Part shown: positions 5,590-13,883 of the stretch, in pieces
Numbering within the stretch: the stretch's first letter is position 1
How the letters are laid out: every line of letters begins with the position of its first letter
Origin: Paludibacter sp.
GTDB taxonomy: Bacteria > Bacteroidota > Bacteroidia > Bacteroidales > Paludibacteraceae
Reading direction: 5' to 3'
DNA: 13,883 nt
NCBI GenBank assembly: GCA_030655595.1
Contig: JAUSNQ010000013.1
Span: forward strand, 1 to 13,883
Notes under the pieces: model-generated
Seen by the model: only the letters and a program-made list of their open reading frames with translations
The model's database searches: none
What the model was told of the DNA's origin: nothing
Made by a program: the position numbers and the translations under genes

Positions 5590-8085
5590 TTAGTTGTTTT
5601 TTATGCTGATGTTTATTGCAGAAATATTGGTCGGGAGCTGAATGTTACAGATTCCGGTTGTTTTATCCCAATTCCAGTAAAAAGTGTTGTTGGTATCATA
5701 CCAACCTGTTTCAAACCTTTCCCTGCGGATTGATTTTATTTTTTTTCCATTTATCAATATCTGTTTTGGTGTTTTATCTAAATGCAGGCATAAACCTGTT
5801 TTTCTTTTATCTTTTTGTTGAAAACCGTTGTAATCATTTGTATGCAGTTCTATTTCGAAACCATCGCTCCGGGTAGTGCATCTAACGGTAGTCTTACTAA
5901 AAACATCCAGTTTGTAATCGGTTGTCTCTCCATCATCTTCATATAGTTCATACGATGCAGTTCGACCTGCTGATGCCGGAAAAATATTGAACCAAACCGG
6001 AGTATTTTTCTTTTCCCCGATGTATTGCTGAACAGGCATTTCGGGAATGATTGTTCCTTTTTTCACAAAGATCGGGATGGTTTCAAGACTAACCGGATAA
6101 GTAATCCATTGCTTGCCCTGGTAAATTGTTTTTTTATCTTTATAATCAATCCATTCTCCTTGAGGCAGATAAATACGTTTTACTGAAGCCTCTTTTTCAA
6201 CCACCGGTGCGACTAACAAGTTGCTTCCTAGCAAAAATTGTTCATTCAGATTCGCTGTTTCAGGGTCATCAGGATATTCGAGCAACAAGGCACGGATAAG
6301 CGGCAGACCGGTATCATACGCCTCTCGTGCAGCTGTGTAAAAGTAGGGGTGCAATCTGTATTTCAGTTCAATGGCTTCCCGGCTCAGTTTTTCAGCTTCT
6401 TCGCCAAAAGTCCAGGGTTCTGCAGCATTATCACCTTCGTGATGTGCACGGCTCAGGGGATTGAAAACACCGAACTGCATCCAGCGAACATAAAGTTCAG
6501 CCATGGCTTCCCGGTCGGTAATATCACCACAATATCCGGAAATATCAGTTGTCCAGAAGGGAATAAGCCCCATACCTGCAGATTGTGCTAGGGGTAATTG
6601 TGCAGCGAGCAAGTTCCAACCATCACTCACATCATGACCATTTCCCGAATCTCCTGACCATCCGAAGGTGTAGCGTTGCATACCGGCATAGGCAGCCCGT
6701 GTCATCTGGAAAACCCGCTGTCCGGGATTATTTTTTTCAAACTGTTCCGTCACCACCTTATCCCAGGTCAGTCCGTACACATTGTGAATCTCATCATGCA
6801 TACCTGCGTGGTGTTTCATAAACAAGCGGTCAACATCTTCTTCGTTGCTCCATGCCGGTTCGCCCATGTCGGTCCAGAAACCTTTTACCCCATCATTAAT
6901 TACTTTTTGCTGATAATCGCCCCACCAGTCAGCTACTTCCGGTTTAGTGAAGTCAACCACGCCACAGTTGCCTCCCCAGGGCCACGGCATATCATAACTT
7001 TTCCCGGTGCGAATATCTTTCACAAAATAACCCAGCGAATCGGCTTCTTTCCATTGGTTGACATTGTTTTGGGAAATCACCGGGTCTTGTGATACGATCA
7101 TCTTGAATCCCTTGGCTGCCAAATCGGCAACCATACCTTTTGGGTTGGTGTAGTTTTCTTTTCGCCATTCAAAATCCTGCAAATGTTGTGTCCACCCGAT
7201 ATCCTGATAGATAATGTCGCAGGGAATCTGTCTTTTCCTGAATTCATCCGCTACATCGCGTGCCAGATCTTCGCGTGTATATAAGCCACGGCATTGTGCA
7301 AAGCCCAACGCCCAAGCCGGAGGCATAATGGGTTTACCGGTAAGGTCGGTATATCGTTGAATAATCTTTTTATAAGTCGGACCAAAGATGAAATAATACA
7401 GCATTTCCCCATCCGGAGCACTAAAGCTGTAATGCTCCTGAGAATTAGCACCAAAGTCAAATTCACTTTTATAGGTGTTATCGAAGAAAATCCCGTAACC
7501 ATAATTACTCATGAAAAAAGGAATGCTTTTATACAAGGGGTCTTCGTTGACACCATAGCAAGGCCGGTCACTATTCCACATGCGGAAAGTTTGTCCGCGC
7601 CGGTTGAGCGGTCCGCTCTTTTCTCCCAGGCCGAAAAACTGTTCGTTGGGACGAAGGGTTTTATAACTTGTTTGTTTGTTTCCCTCTTTCAAAAATCCTT
7701 GCTGCTGATAATCTTCCAGCAGGAGTTTCTGGTATTTATCAAATATCCGCAATTGAAAAGGTGTTTTGTTTATGCGGATAATCAATTCGGAGGTGTAAAT
7801 TTCATAGCTTCCCGGTAATTCATTTATATTCAAATCATCAAGGGGTTCAATTGACTCGTTAATGACCGCAAATGAAGGATTATTCCGCTCAAATGAACCT
7901 GCTTCATACCAGATCCTGATGATACCCGGGCTGACAAATTTCAACGACACAAGTATTTCATTATCAGTTTGGAAAATTACTTCATTTTTAGTTGTCTGAT
8001 GAGAATAAATATTGCCGGGAGTCTGTGCAATTAACATAACCGGAATAAGTATATATATAACTAATAAAAACACAATCTTCTTCAT
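5590..8085 (-). CDS. GH31 alpha-glucosidase-like enzyme, secreted
   Basis: GH31 enzymes are retaining enzymes that remove alpha-glucosyl (or alpha-xylosyl) residues, or transfer them. The 831-residue protein starts with a type I signal peptide (MKK, hydrophobic core, cleavage probably after Ala20 before Gln21), so a soluble periplasmic location is likely. It has the usual layout: N-terminal beta-sandwich with FFGLGEKSGPLNRRG (about 150-164), a TIM barrel starting near 250, and C-terminal beta domains ending in a DUF5110-like region. The nucleophile motif is WTDMGEP with Asp406, and the acid/base motif is FGWSGD with Asp479. The WTD-GEP form, rather than WLDMNEP, is one I recall also from GH31 transglucosylases, so transfer activity is possible. 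ATG at 8083-8085 follows the GH66 stop by 11 nt, indicating tight coupling. In this PUL its likely substrate is isomalto-oligosaccharide. Confidence 0.95.
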   Translation of the reverse strand: MKKIVFLLVIYILIPVMLIAQTPGNIYSHQTTKNEVIFQTDNEILVSLKFVSPGIIRIWYEAGSFERNNPSFAVINESIEPLDDLNINELPGSYEIYTSELIIRINKTPFQLRIFDKYQKLLLEDYQQQGFLKEGNKQTSYKTLRPNEQFFGLGEKSGPLNRRGQTFRMWNSDRPCYGVNEDPLYKSIPFFMSNYGYGIFFDNTYKSEFDFGANSQEHYSFSAPDGEMLYYFIFGPTYKKIIQRYTDLTGKPIMPPAWALGFAQCRGLYTREDLARDVADEFRKRQIPCDIIYQDIGWTQHLQDFEWRKENYTNPKGMVADLAAKGFKMIVSQDPVISQNNVNQWKEADSLGYFVKDIRTGKSYDMPWPWGGNCGVVDFTKPEVADWWGDYQQKVINDGVKGFWTDMGEPAWSNEEDVDRLFMKHHAGMHDEIHNVYGLTWDKVVTEQFEKNNPGQRVFQMTRAAYAGMQRYTFGWSGDSGNGHDVSDGWNLLAAQLPLAQSAGMGLIPFWTTDISGYCGDITDREAMAELYVRWMQFGVFNPLSRAHHEGDNAAEPWTFGEEAEKLSREAIELKYRLHPYFYTAAREAYDTGLPLIRALLLEYPDDPETANLNEQFLLGSNLLVAPVVEKEASVKRIYLPQGEWIDYKDKKTIYQGKQWITYPVSLETIPIFVKKGTIIPEMPVQQYIGEKKNTPVWFNIFPASAGRTASYELYEDDGETTDYKLDVFSKTTVRCTTRSDGFEIELHTNDYNGFQQKDKRKTGLCLHLDKTPKQILINGKKIKSIRRERFETGWYDTNNTFYWNWDKTTGICNIQLPTNISAINISIKNN

Positions 8086-8096
8086 ACTTTAATATT

Positions 8097-9857
8097 TTAA
8101 AATTCAACAACCAACATATTCCAGTATTGCATTTCCGGAAGCGTAAAACTTACCTTACCACCTACCTGTTTAAAATTTAATGATCTGGCAATACCACCTG
8201 CAACATCCGGAGAAGCAATCCATATTTTTTTAACTGTTTCAGAAAACGATAAGGATATTTTTGCATCTTTGACGATCACTGGCGGAGGTTGAACTCCTTC
8301 GTTGTCACGCCATTCTAAGGTATTGGCATTCGTCAGATTAATAAGATGAACAACCTGTTTATCTGAAAATAATTTACCAAAATAAGCTACTTTGCCAGTG
8401 CGAGCCGGCCAGGGTTCAAGACCTAACTTGTTATCAATCGAATGCAAGCTAGTGGTGTTGAAGTTACCTCCGTCACGCAGCAGGTTTTGGTAGGCGGTCA
8501 GGAAATCATAATATTTGATTAGTGCCGTTTTCAGGTCTTCTTTCATTTGAAGGTTGTTGTTGGGAAAGTACTCCTTTCCCAGCATGTGTTCTCCCAGTTC
8601 GATATGAGCACCTCCGAAAGCAAAGATTACTGCATTTGTCATTAGTACCGAAGCCGTATTGAAGTAACCCTGGTTATTGGCTAGGTTGTAGTTCATATAA
8701 GCAGCCAGCACCGAGTTTTTTTTATTCTCCGATAATGCATTGTTTTGTTTGATGATGGTAGCCAGATCGTTGTAGCTATCGTAAGGTACCCAGACCTCGG
8801 TATAAAGAAATGAGGTTGGAGCGGCAGCAATTCCTTGTTGACCATATTGGGAAACAGCATTCAACACATTAATTTTATCCGGAATCGCTGTCTGAACAGC
8901 TTCAATAAACGGTTGATAGGTGTTTGCCAGATTCAGGTAATTGCCCTGATAAGTATAACGGGTACCCCGATTTCCGAGTTGATCCATGTGAAAGCCATCA
9001 AAATCCAGAAACTGATACACTTTTTTTGTTTCCTTGATTGCATAAGCCTGCCATTCTGTATTAGAAGGATCCAGCAAATAAATATTGCTTAAGAATGGAG
9101 AGCTGAGCGGGTGGTAATCACGATTAATGTGTGTGTTGTCATTGAAAACGTACCATTCCTTTTTGACTCCATCGTCTTCAGCATGATCCCAGGCACCATA
9201 TATCAGGTTGTAAAACATCGAGCGCATATTACGTTCGTGTCCACCTTTGATGTATTTGTCCACCGTGCTGAAATACACTACTTTATTGATGATATCCCGC
9301 CAACTTGCAGCCGGGACATTCCCGCTCATGGTAAGTGGCTGATGGTGTTTGCCTAACCAGTCATAATATTGTAAGCCGTTGATATGGTATTTATTCAAAT
9401 TATCCAACACTTCGTCTATTCTTTCCTGAGACAAATTGCCGAAATCTGATAAAAAACCATATCGGGGGAATTTAGTCCAGTCGGAAGAAACATCTATTCC
9501 TGTTGTTGCATGAATTCTTTCTACTCCATTAACTTCGCTATACACTTCAGCCATATATCCCCTGAAATTATCAGCAGGAGGAGTCCATTGCCAATTGGTG
9601 TCTGTCAGGTCAACGGTTTCAACTTCATCATTGAAGTATTTATAGCGAACTTTTGCGCCTGAAGGCAATGCAGTAATTTCAAGTGAAAAATGCACTGTTT
9701 CTCCCGGATTATACACTGCTTTATCAGTTGACAATGGCAGGTTCTGGAAATTGGGAGTTGCAAGATTATCAGGAGCCTCCGGGAACTCTTCGACAGTTCC
9801 CGGATTGCATGCTGATAGTATAACAGGCAATAACAGAAATATGATGTTTCTTTTCAA
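8097..9857 (-). CDS. GH66 dextranase-like lipoprotein
   Basis: GH66 contains endo-dextranases and cycloisomaltooligosaccharide glucanotransferases acting on alpha-1,6-glucan. The 586-residue protein has a lipoprotein signal ending in LSAC (Cys17), an Ig-like beta domain at about 40-125, the family-typical PRYGFLSDF (131-139) and NKYHINGLQYYDW (155-167) at the start of a TIM barrel, and a C-terminal beta domain. The putative nucleophile is Asp292 in DGFHMDQLG and the acid/base is Glu354 in YTEVWVP. The barrel has no large insertion, unlike the CBM35-containing cyclising enzymes, so an endo-dextranase role is favoured. It would cut dextran at the outer surface. The start is TTG at 9855-9857: there is no in-frame ATG nearby on either side, and the signal peptide begins exactly there with KRN. 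It lies 34 nt after the SusE/F-like gene. Confidence 0.93.
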   Translation of the reverse strand: MKRNIIFLLLPVILSACNPGTVEEFPEAPDNLATPNFQNLPLSTDKAVYNPGETVHFSLEITALPSGAKVRYKYFNDEVETVDLTDTNWQWTPPADNFRGYMAEVYSEVNGVERIHATTGIDVSSDWTKFPRYGFLSDFGNLSQERIDEVLDNLNKYHINGLQYYDWLGKHHQPLTMSGNVPAASWRDIINKVVYFSTVDKYIKGGHERNMRSMFYNLIYGAWDHAEDDGVKKEWYVFNDNTHINRDYHPLSSPFLSNIYLLDPSNTEWQAYAIKETKKVYQFLDFDGFHMDQLGNRGTRYTYQGNYLNLANTYQPFIEAVQTAIPDKINVLNAVSQYGQQGIAAAPTSFLYTEVWVPYDSYNDLATIIKQNNALSENKKNSVLAAYMNYNLANNQGYFNTASVLMTNAVIFAFGGAHIELGEHMLGKEYFPNNNLQMKEDLKTALIKYYDFLTAYQNLLRDGGNFNTTSLHSIDNKLGLEPWPARTGKVAYFGKLFSDKQVVHLINLTNANTLEWRDNEGVQPPPVIVKDAKISLSFSETVKKIWIASPDVAGGIARSLNFKQVGGKVSFTLPEMQYWNMLVVEF

Positions 9858-9891
9858 GATAAAATTATTTTTACGATTGACATATACTCCA

Positions 9892-11310
9892 TTATTGTTT
9901 CACGATGCTGATATCCAGCGTTTCCAGATTGGCTGTAATCACATAATCTCCGGCAACGGTGATATTCCATTTTTCGTCATCGGGATCACCTCCTTTATGA
10001 CGGTACATTTTGGTATCACTGGTACGCATGTACATATCCTGACCCCAGTCGCTGTTGCGATTTACCGGGAATTTAAATTCACCAACCACCATAGGTCCGG
10101 AATAAGTAAATACACATCCATCTGTGGCATCTTCTGTCAATTCTATCGCATCTCCGATATTCCAACCGATTGGCGTAGCACTACCCACCATGTATAATTT
10201 TTCACGATGGATGTTGATAGATAACTCTGCTAAGTTCAATGTGATAACATAGAATCCTTTCTTCGTGATAGTCCATTTTTCATCATCCGGATCACCTCCT
10301 TTATGCAGGTACATTTTAGTCTCCGATTCACGCATGAACATGTCTTGTCCCCAATCACTGTTGCGGTTTACCGGGAACTTGAAGTCACCTGCATTCATCA
10401 CCCCTGTGTAAGTAAATACAAACGGATCGGTATTACTCTGTACCAATTGAGTTGCATTGGAAATATCCCATCCATTCGGGGTTGCATCACCTACCATGTA
10501 TATTTCGGTATAAGCAGGTAAATCGACTTGCTCATATACAATTGATAAATCGAGTAAGCTTACAGTTACTTTATAAACCGCCGATTCTGTAATGTTGAAT
10601 TGCTCATCTGGTTCAGAATCGCTGGTGCGTAAAACAATTTTTGTGTCATCAGCACCTTTATTATAAGAAGGCAGGAATTGTCCTTTTGTTGTGATAAACT
10701 TAAAGGTTCCAACGCCTAAACCTCCCTGATAGACAAAAACAGTTGGATCAGCCTGAGGTAACAGCTCAATGGCATTGTCGGCACTCCAACCATTGGGAGA
10801 GGCACTTCCTATGATATACAGGGTTTTGCTGACTGGTTGATAGGGTGTAACACTGATGCTGATGACCGGAGATGTCTCTCCGGTTACAGGTGTTGTATAA
10901 ATGGTTGATATAACACGGGCTTCAAGATTCACTGCTGTTCCGGGTACACCATTCCAACGGGTAAGCAAAGTGTCATTCAATTCACCTGTCGTAAAGCTCT
11001 GACTGTATTTCCCTTTACCCATGTTGAGCCGGATCGGGTCGGAAAAATCATTTCCTTGTTTATCAACCTCCAGTGCATAGGAGATAGAAGCTCCTGTACC
11101 ATTGTTTGTGCCTGTGGTCCAGTTGAACATTACCGCGGTATTGTTAACTTGCTTTTGACTCAGGACTAAAGTGTTTTGCGAAGCAGTAAGTGCTAAGGGC
11201 CCTGCTTTGACATTATCATCCGGATATTCTGTTTCACAGGAAGTCATAAAAAACAGTCCGCTCAGAAATATAACCGGTAGTATTTTCAAGAATGATATTA
11301 TCTTTTTCAT
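9892..11310 (-). CDS. SusE/SusF-like glycan-binding lipoprotein with three binding repeats
   Basis: This is a surface lipoprotein that binds the glycan next to the SusC/SusD complex and has no catalytic role. The 472-residue protein has a lipoprotein signal ending in MTSC (Cys25) followed by the acidic ETEYPDD. Residues about 40-155 form an Ig-like N-terminal domain of the SusE type. Three SusE/SusF-like binding domains follow, each opening with a Y-(I/M)-(I/V)-G-x-A-(S/T)-P-x-G-W motif: at residues 165-175, 271-281 and 373-383. The second and third are near copies of each other with a period of 102 residues, and the first is diverged. Its content of three starch-binding-type domains resembles SusF more than SusE. 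The ATG at 11308-11310 is 18 nt after the SusD stop. Specificity for alpha-1,6-glucan is inferred only from neighbouring GH66. Confidence 0.9.
   Translation of the reverse strand: MKKIISFLKILPVIFLSGLFFMTSCETEYPDDNVKAGPLALTASQNTLVLSQKQVNNTAVMFNWTTGTNNGTGASISYALEVDKQGNDFSDPIRLNMGKGKYSQSFTTGELNDTLLTRWNGVPGTAVNLEARVISTIYTTPVTGETSPVISISVTPYQPVSKTLYIIGSASPNGWSADNAIELLPQADPTVFVYQGGLGVGTFKFITTKGQFLPSYNKGADDTKIVLRTSDSEPDEQFNITESAVYKVTVSLLDLSIVYEQVDLPAYTEIYMVGDATPNGWDISNATQLVQSNTDPFVFTYTGVMNAGDFKFPVNRNSDWGQDMFMRESETKMYLHKGGDPDDEKWTITKKGFYVITLNLAELSINIHREKLYMVGSATPIGWNIGDAIELTEDATDGCVFTYSGPMVVGEFKFPVNRNSDWGQDMYMRTSDTKMYRHKGGDPDDEKWNITVAGDYVITANLETLDISIVKQ
9961..10083 (-). repeat. Repeat copy 2 within the SusE/F-like gene
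   Basis: This stretch encodes residues 410-450 of the SusE/F-like protein (core FKFPVNRNSDWGQDM and HKGGDPDDEKW). It aligns without gaps to 10267-10389. By hand count 100 of 123 bases and 35 of 41 residues are identical. The copies are 306 bp apart, one domain length. Confidence 0.9.
10267..10389 (-). repeat. Repeat copy 1 within the SusE/F-like gene
   Basis: This stretch encodes residues 308-348 of the SusE/F-like protein and is the partner of 9961-10083. The similarity extends more weakly over the whole 102-residue domain, which fits an in-frame tandem domain duplication. The corresponding part of the first binding domain is clearly diverged. Confidence 0.9.
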
Positions 11311-11328
11311 ATTTTTTGCATTTTAAGA

Positions 11329-12825
11329 TTAATAATCAGGATTTTGTGACAAATTTGGATTTGCATCCCTTTCTTTTTGAGGAACAGGGAACAGCAAGTG
11401 TTTGGTAGTTATATTTGTTTTTCCGACAGACTGAAGGAAATCAATTCCATACTGACCTCCATTTATCCGAATTAAATCAAACCAGCGCTGTCCTTCGAAA
11501 GCCAGTTCCATGCGACGTTCATGCAGAATCTTCATTCGAAGATCTGATTGATTCAACCCGCTGACATTTCCCAATCCTGCCCGTGCACGAACTTTGTTCA
11601 GTGTTGCATTGTCGTTGCTGGCGGGCAGTTGTGCTTCAGAAGTCTTTCCCAATTCATTTAACGCTTCCGCTTTCATCAGCAACACATCAGCATAGCGAAG
11701 CACGGGGAAGTTCAGCGGATTGTTATCATATGCATTGGCGATTGATTTTACGACCAAAAACTTACGAAGATTGTAACCCGTGTAGGAATATGATTTTTTA
11801 TAATCCATGCCATCGAACTTCGGACAACCTTCATATAAAACAGTTACATCTTTTCTCAGGTCACCCGATTCATAGGCATTAACAAACTCCTGAGTCGGTT
11901 GGTTCCATCCCCATCCACCTTCAACCATATTAGCTCCCCGTGGACCGGTAAAAGTACTAAGCCAGGAAGATTGGTTTTCGTTATCCCAGAAACTATATCC
12001 GGCATTTTTTACATATTGCACTTCAAATAGAGATTCAATGCCATTTTCTTTGATTGGGTCGAAATTGTCGCCATAATTATCTGCAAGGGCATAACCAAGT
12101 GTTTTTACTTCGTCACAGTAATCAGCAGTCTTTTGCCAGTTTCCAAGTGTCAGATGAACCTTTGCAAGCATACCATAGGCAGCGCCTTTTGAAGCACGTC
12201 CGATGTTGGCTCCGGTGTATTGTTCCCGTGGAGGCAACAATTCGGCAGCATCTTCTAAATCAGCAATAATCTGATCATAAACGAGGGATTTAGCAGTTCT
12301 TGCAGGACGTAAGTCTCCCCCAGGATCTACAGGCTCTAATACCAGAGGTACATCGCCAAAAAATCGTACCAGGATAAAATAATAATGAGCACGTAAAAAG
12401 TAAGCCTCACCTAATACCCGGTTTTTAATGTTGTCGCCGATATCCATATCGGGTACATTTTTCAACACAAGATTAGCTCGTAAGATTCCCGGCCATGGAC
12501 CTCTCCATAAATCAAGTACGCCCTGATTATCGGTAGCGGTAACGAAATTAGCCTGATCCTGCGTTTCGATGCCGTCGGTTCCACCGGCAGCACCCACAAT
12601 GCTGTTGCCGGCCATGATGTCGGTTGTCCACATACGCATATTATACAGTTTCGGCCACTGAAGTGGTTGATAAGCACCGTTAACTGCCGCGATAGCATCG
12701 GCTTCAGTCAGATAGAAGTTTTCTGTATTAACTGAATCTTCCGGCGCTTTGTTCAGAAAATCCTCGCTGCAGGAAAACATTCCCAGCGTGATGATTGTCA
12801 GAAGAAAATATTTTGTTAATTTCAT
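11329..12825 (-). CDS. SusD/RagB-like glycan-binding outer-membrane lipoprotein
   Basis: SusD proteins form the lid of the SusC transporter at the cell surface and hand over oligosaccharides. I start it at the ATG at 12823-12825 (498 aa): the signal peptide MKLTKYFLL...MFSC with Cys19 begins there, and the longer frame would need a TTG and would overlap the SusC gene. The Cys is followed by SEDF, an acidic surface-export-like signal, then the typical 'NKAPEDS' and 'AVNGAYQPL' segments. Family hallmarks are the AYFLRAHYYF helix, 'RYADVLLMKAEALNE', 'ERRMELAFEGQRWFDLIR', and the C-terminal 'FPVPQKERDANPNLSQNP'. The length is typical for the family. It lies 22 nt after the SusC stop and 18 nt before the SusE/F-like gene. 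The bound glycan cannot be read from the sequence; alpha-1,6-glucan is inferred from the enzymes. Confidence 0.97.
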   Translation of the reverse strand: MKLTKYFLLTIITLGMFSCSEDFLNKAPEDSVNTENFYLTEADAIAAVNGAYQPLQWPKLYNMRMWTTDIMAGNSIVGAAGGTDGIETQDQANFVTATDNQGVLDLWRGPWPGILRANLVLKNVPDMDIGDNIKNRVLGEAYFLRAHYYFILVRFFGDVPLVLEPVDPGGDLRPARTAKSLVYDQIIADLEDAAELLPPREQYTGANIGRASKGAAYGMLAKVHLTLGNWQKTADYCDEVKTLGYALADNYGDNFDPIKENGIESLFEVQYVKNAGYSFWDNENQSSWLSTFTGPRGANMVEGGWGWNQPTQEFVNAYESGDLRKDVTVLYEGCPKFDGMDYKKSYSYTGYNLRKFLVVKSIANAYDNNPLNFPVLRYADVLLMKAEALNELGKTSEAQLPASNDNATLNKVRARAGLGNVSGLNQSDLRMKILHERRMELAFEGQRWFDLIRINGGQYGIDFLQSVGKTNITTKHLLFPVPQKERDANPNLSQNPDY

Positions 12826-12847
12826 AATTTTTTCTTTTTTATATTGA

Positions 12848-13883
12848 TTAAATACCAAGGTTAATACCGACAGTAACTGTGCGGGTTACAGGATATACAT
12901 TATTATCAATACCATTTACACCTACTTCGGGATCAAATCCGCTGTAGTTGGTAATAGTGAAAATATTTTGTCCTGAAATATAAAAACGTGCTGAATGAAG
13001 CTTAATTTTTTGAATGATTTTAGCCGGCATTGTGTAACCTAAGGTCACATTTTTGATACGCAGGTAAGAACCGTCTTCCACAAAACGATCTGATGGCCGG
13101 GTATTTTTGTTCGGATCATTGAAAACGGCACGTGGAACGACATTACTACTTCCTTCTCCATTCCAGCGATTGAGTGTGGCAACGGTCTGGTTTTGCGCCA
13201 CAGCCATGGCTTCGCTCCAGAAGCGGTTGGCATTCACGATCTGACTTCCGGCTACCCCTTGCAGGAAGATGCTTAAATCAAATCCTTTATAACTAAAGGT
13301 GTTGTTCATCGCGAAAATAACCGTTGGATTTGGATTGCCTAAATAAGTCCGGTCATCATCGTTAATAACACCATCGTTATTCAAATCTTTAAATCGGATG
13401 TCTCCCGGCGATGTTCTGTTGAACGGGTCATTCCCGGGAACCTGAACGGCATGATTGTCAACTTCTTCCTGAGTCTGAAAAACACCATCGGTTACGAATC
13501 CGTAAAAAGTATTTACAGGTAACCCGGCCTTAATTAGCGCGAGGTTATAGTTCAAACCAATACTTCCACTCGACATCGGTACAGTATCATTGATGCTGAT
13601 AATTTTATTCTGATTCAGTGAGATGTTGAAAGAAGTATTCCACTTCAGTTCTCCAGTCAGATTTCTTGAGTTGATAGTCAATTCTATCCCTTTGTTTTGC
13701 ATTTCTCCGGCATTAATTGAAGGTACAAATACATCTGAATAACCTGTGGAAACAGGAACAACCATGGGTACCAACATTTTGTCGGTATTTTTCAGATAAG
13801 CATCTACTGAAATATCCACCCGTTGATTCAGTAAAGATGCATCAACTCCAATATTTCCTGGTGTTTGTTGTTCCCATTGTACA
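12848..13883 (-). CDS. SusC/RagA-like TonB-dependent transporter, C-terminal third (5' end outside window)
   Basis: This is an outer-membrane beta-barrel that imports oligosaccharides with TonB-ExbBD energy, paired with the SusD-like lid. The frame is open to the right edge, giving 344 visible residues of a protein that is usually about 1000, so the plug and TonB box are not visible. The GTG at 13817-13819 is internal: upstream codons continue the SusC pattern with WEQQTPGNIGVDASLLNQR. Typical late-barrel features follow: 'NKGIELTINSRN', 'WNTSFNISLNQNKI', 'DGVFQTQEEVD', the calcium-loop-like DLNNDGVINDDDRTYLG, 'FLQGVAGSQIVNANRFW' and the C-terminal 'FYISGQNIFTITNYSGFDPEVG'. It is the first visible gene of the PUL operon. 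The operon promoter and regulator should lie beyond 13883. Confidence 0.97.
   Translation of the reverse strand, partial: VQWEQQTPGNIGVDASLLNQRVDISVDAYLKNTDKMLVPMVVPVSTGYSDVFVPSINAGEMQNKGIELTINSRNLTGELKWNTSFNISLNQNKIISINDTVPMSSGSIGLNYNLALIKAGLPVNTFYGFVTDGVFQTQEEVDNHAVQVPGNDPFNRTSPGDIRFKDLNNDGVINDDDRTYLGNPNPTVIFAMNNTFSYKGFDLSIFLQGVAGSQIVNANRFWSEAMAVAQNQTVATLNRWNGEGSSNVVPRAVFNDPNKNTRPSDRFVEDGSYLRIKNVTLGYTMPAKIIQKIKLHSARFYISGQNIFTITNYSGFDPEVGVNGIDNNVYPVTRTVTVGINLGI

Noticed and set aside
7294..7818. 174-aa plus-strand open frame
   Set aside because: It lies wholly antisense to the GH31 gene, whose catalytic motifs are intact. It has no family-like composition or start context. The shorter frames opposite the PUL genes (for example 6676-7092 and 9751-10197) are rejected for the same reason.
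12826..12858. Longer start (TTG at 12858) for the SusD-like gene
   Set aside because: It would overlap the SusC stop and put eleven charged residues before the signal peptide. The ATG at 12825 gives a normal lipoprotein start.

Overview
The window comes from a Bacteroidota genome, most likely of the order Bacteroidales. The evidence is a SusC/SusD pair, lipoprotein signal peptides ending in S-S-C or S-A-C, and a promoter of the Bacteroides type (TTTG, 19 nt, TAnnTTTG). Base composition is moderately AT-rich. The family or genus cannot be named from what is visible. No RNA genes, insertion sequences, CRISPR arrays or prophage genes were seen, and no stretch over 300 bases lacks a gene.

Left part, plus strand (1-2865): the 3' part of trpS (tryptophanyl-tRNA synthetase) closes with a clear intrinsic terminator. 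A well-formed promoter then drives a 51-aa basic protein. Next come a small helix-turn-helix-like protein of the DUF5053 type, a 255-aa predicted outer-membrane beta-barrel and a 200-aa lipoprotein. The last two have no recognised function and may work as a pair.

Right part, minus strand (13883 down to 2859): one compact polysaccharide utilization locus (PUL), read right to left. It runs SusC-like TonB-dependent transporter (cut by the window edge), SusD-like lipoprotein, SusE/SusF-like lipoprotein with three binding repeats, GH66 dextranase-like lipoprotein, GH31 alpha-glucosidase-like enzyme, and a large multidomain lipoprotein with a six-hairpin glycosidase core. Gaps are 11 to 55 nt, so one transcript is likely. 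The promoter and any regulator lie beyond the right edge.

The GH66 plus GH31 combination points to dextran or a related alpha-1,6-glucan. In the proposed pathway the GH66 lipoprotein cuts the polymer at the cell surface and the SusE/F-like protein and SusD capture chains. SusC imports the oligosaccharides, and GH31 and the six-hairpin enzyme release glucose. The six-hairpin protein is the least familiar member and the best candidate for new enzymology. The PUL ends tail-to-tail with the lipoprotein gene, with a 7-bp overlap and no visible terminator.

Three start sites matter. The six-hairpin and SusD genes are best started at ATG codons inside longer TTG-initiated frames, while the GH66 gene appears to have only a TTG start.
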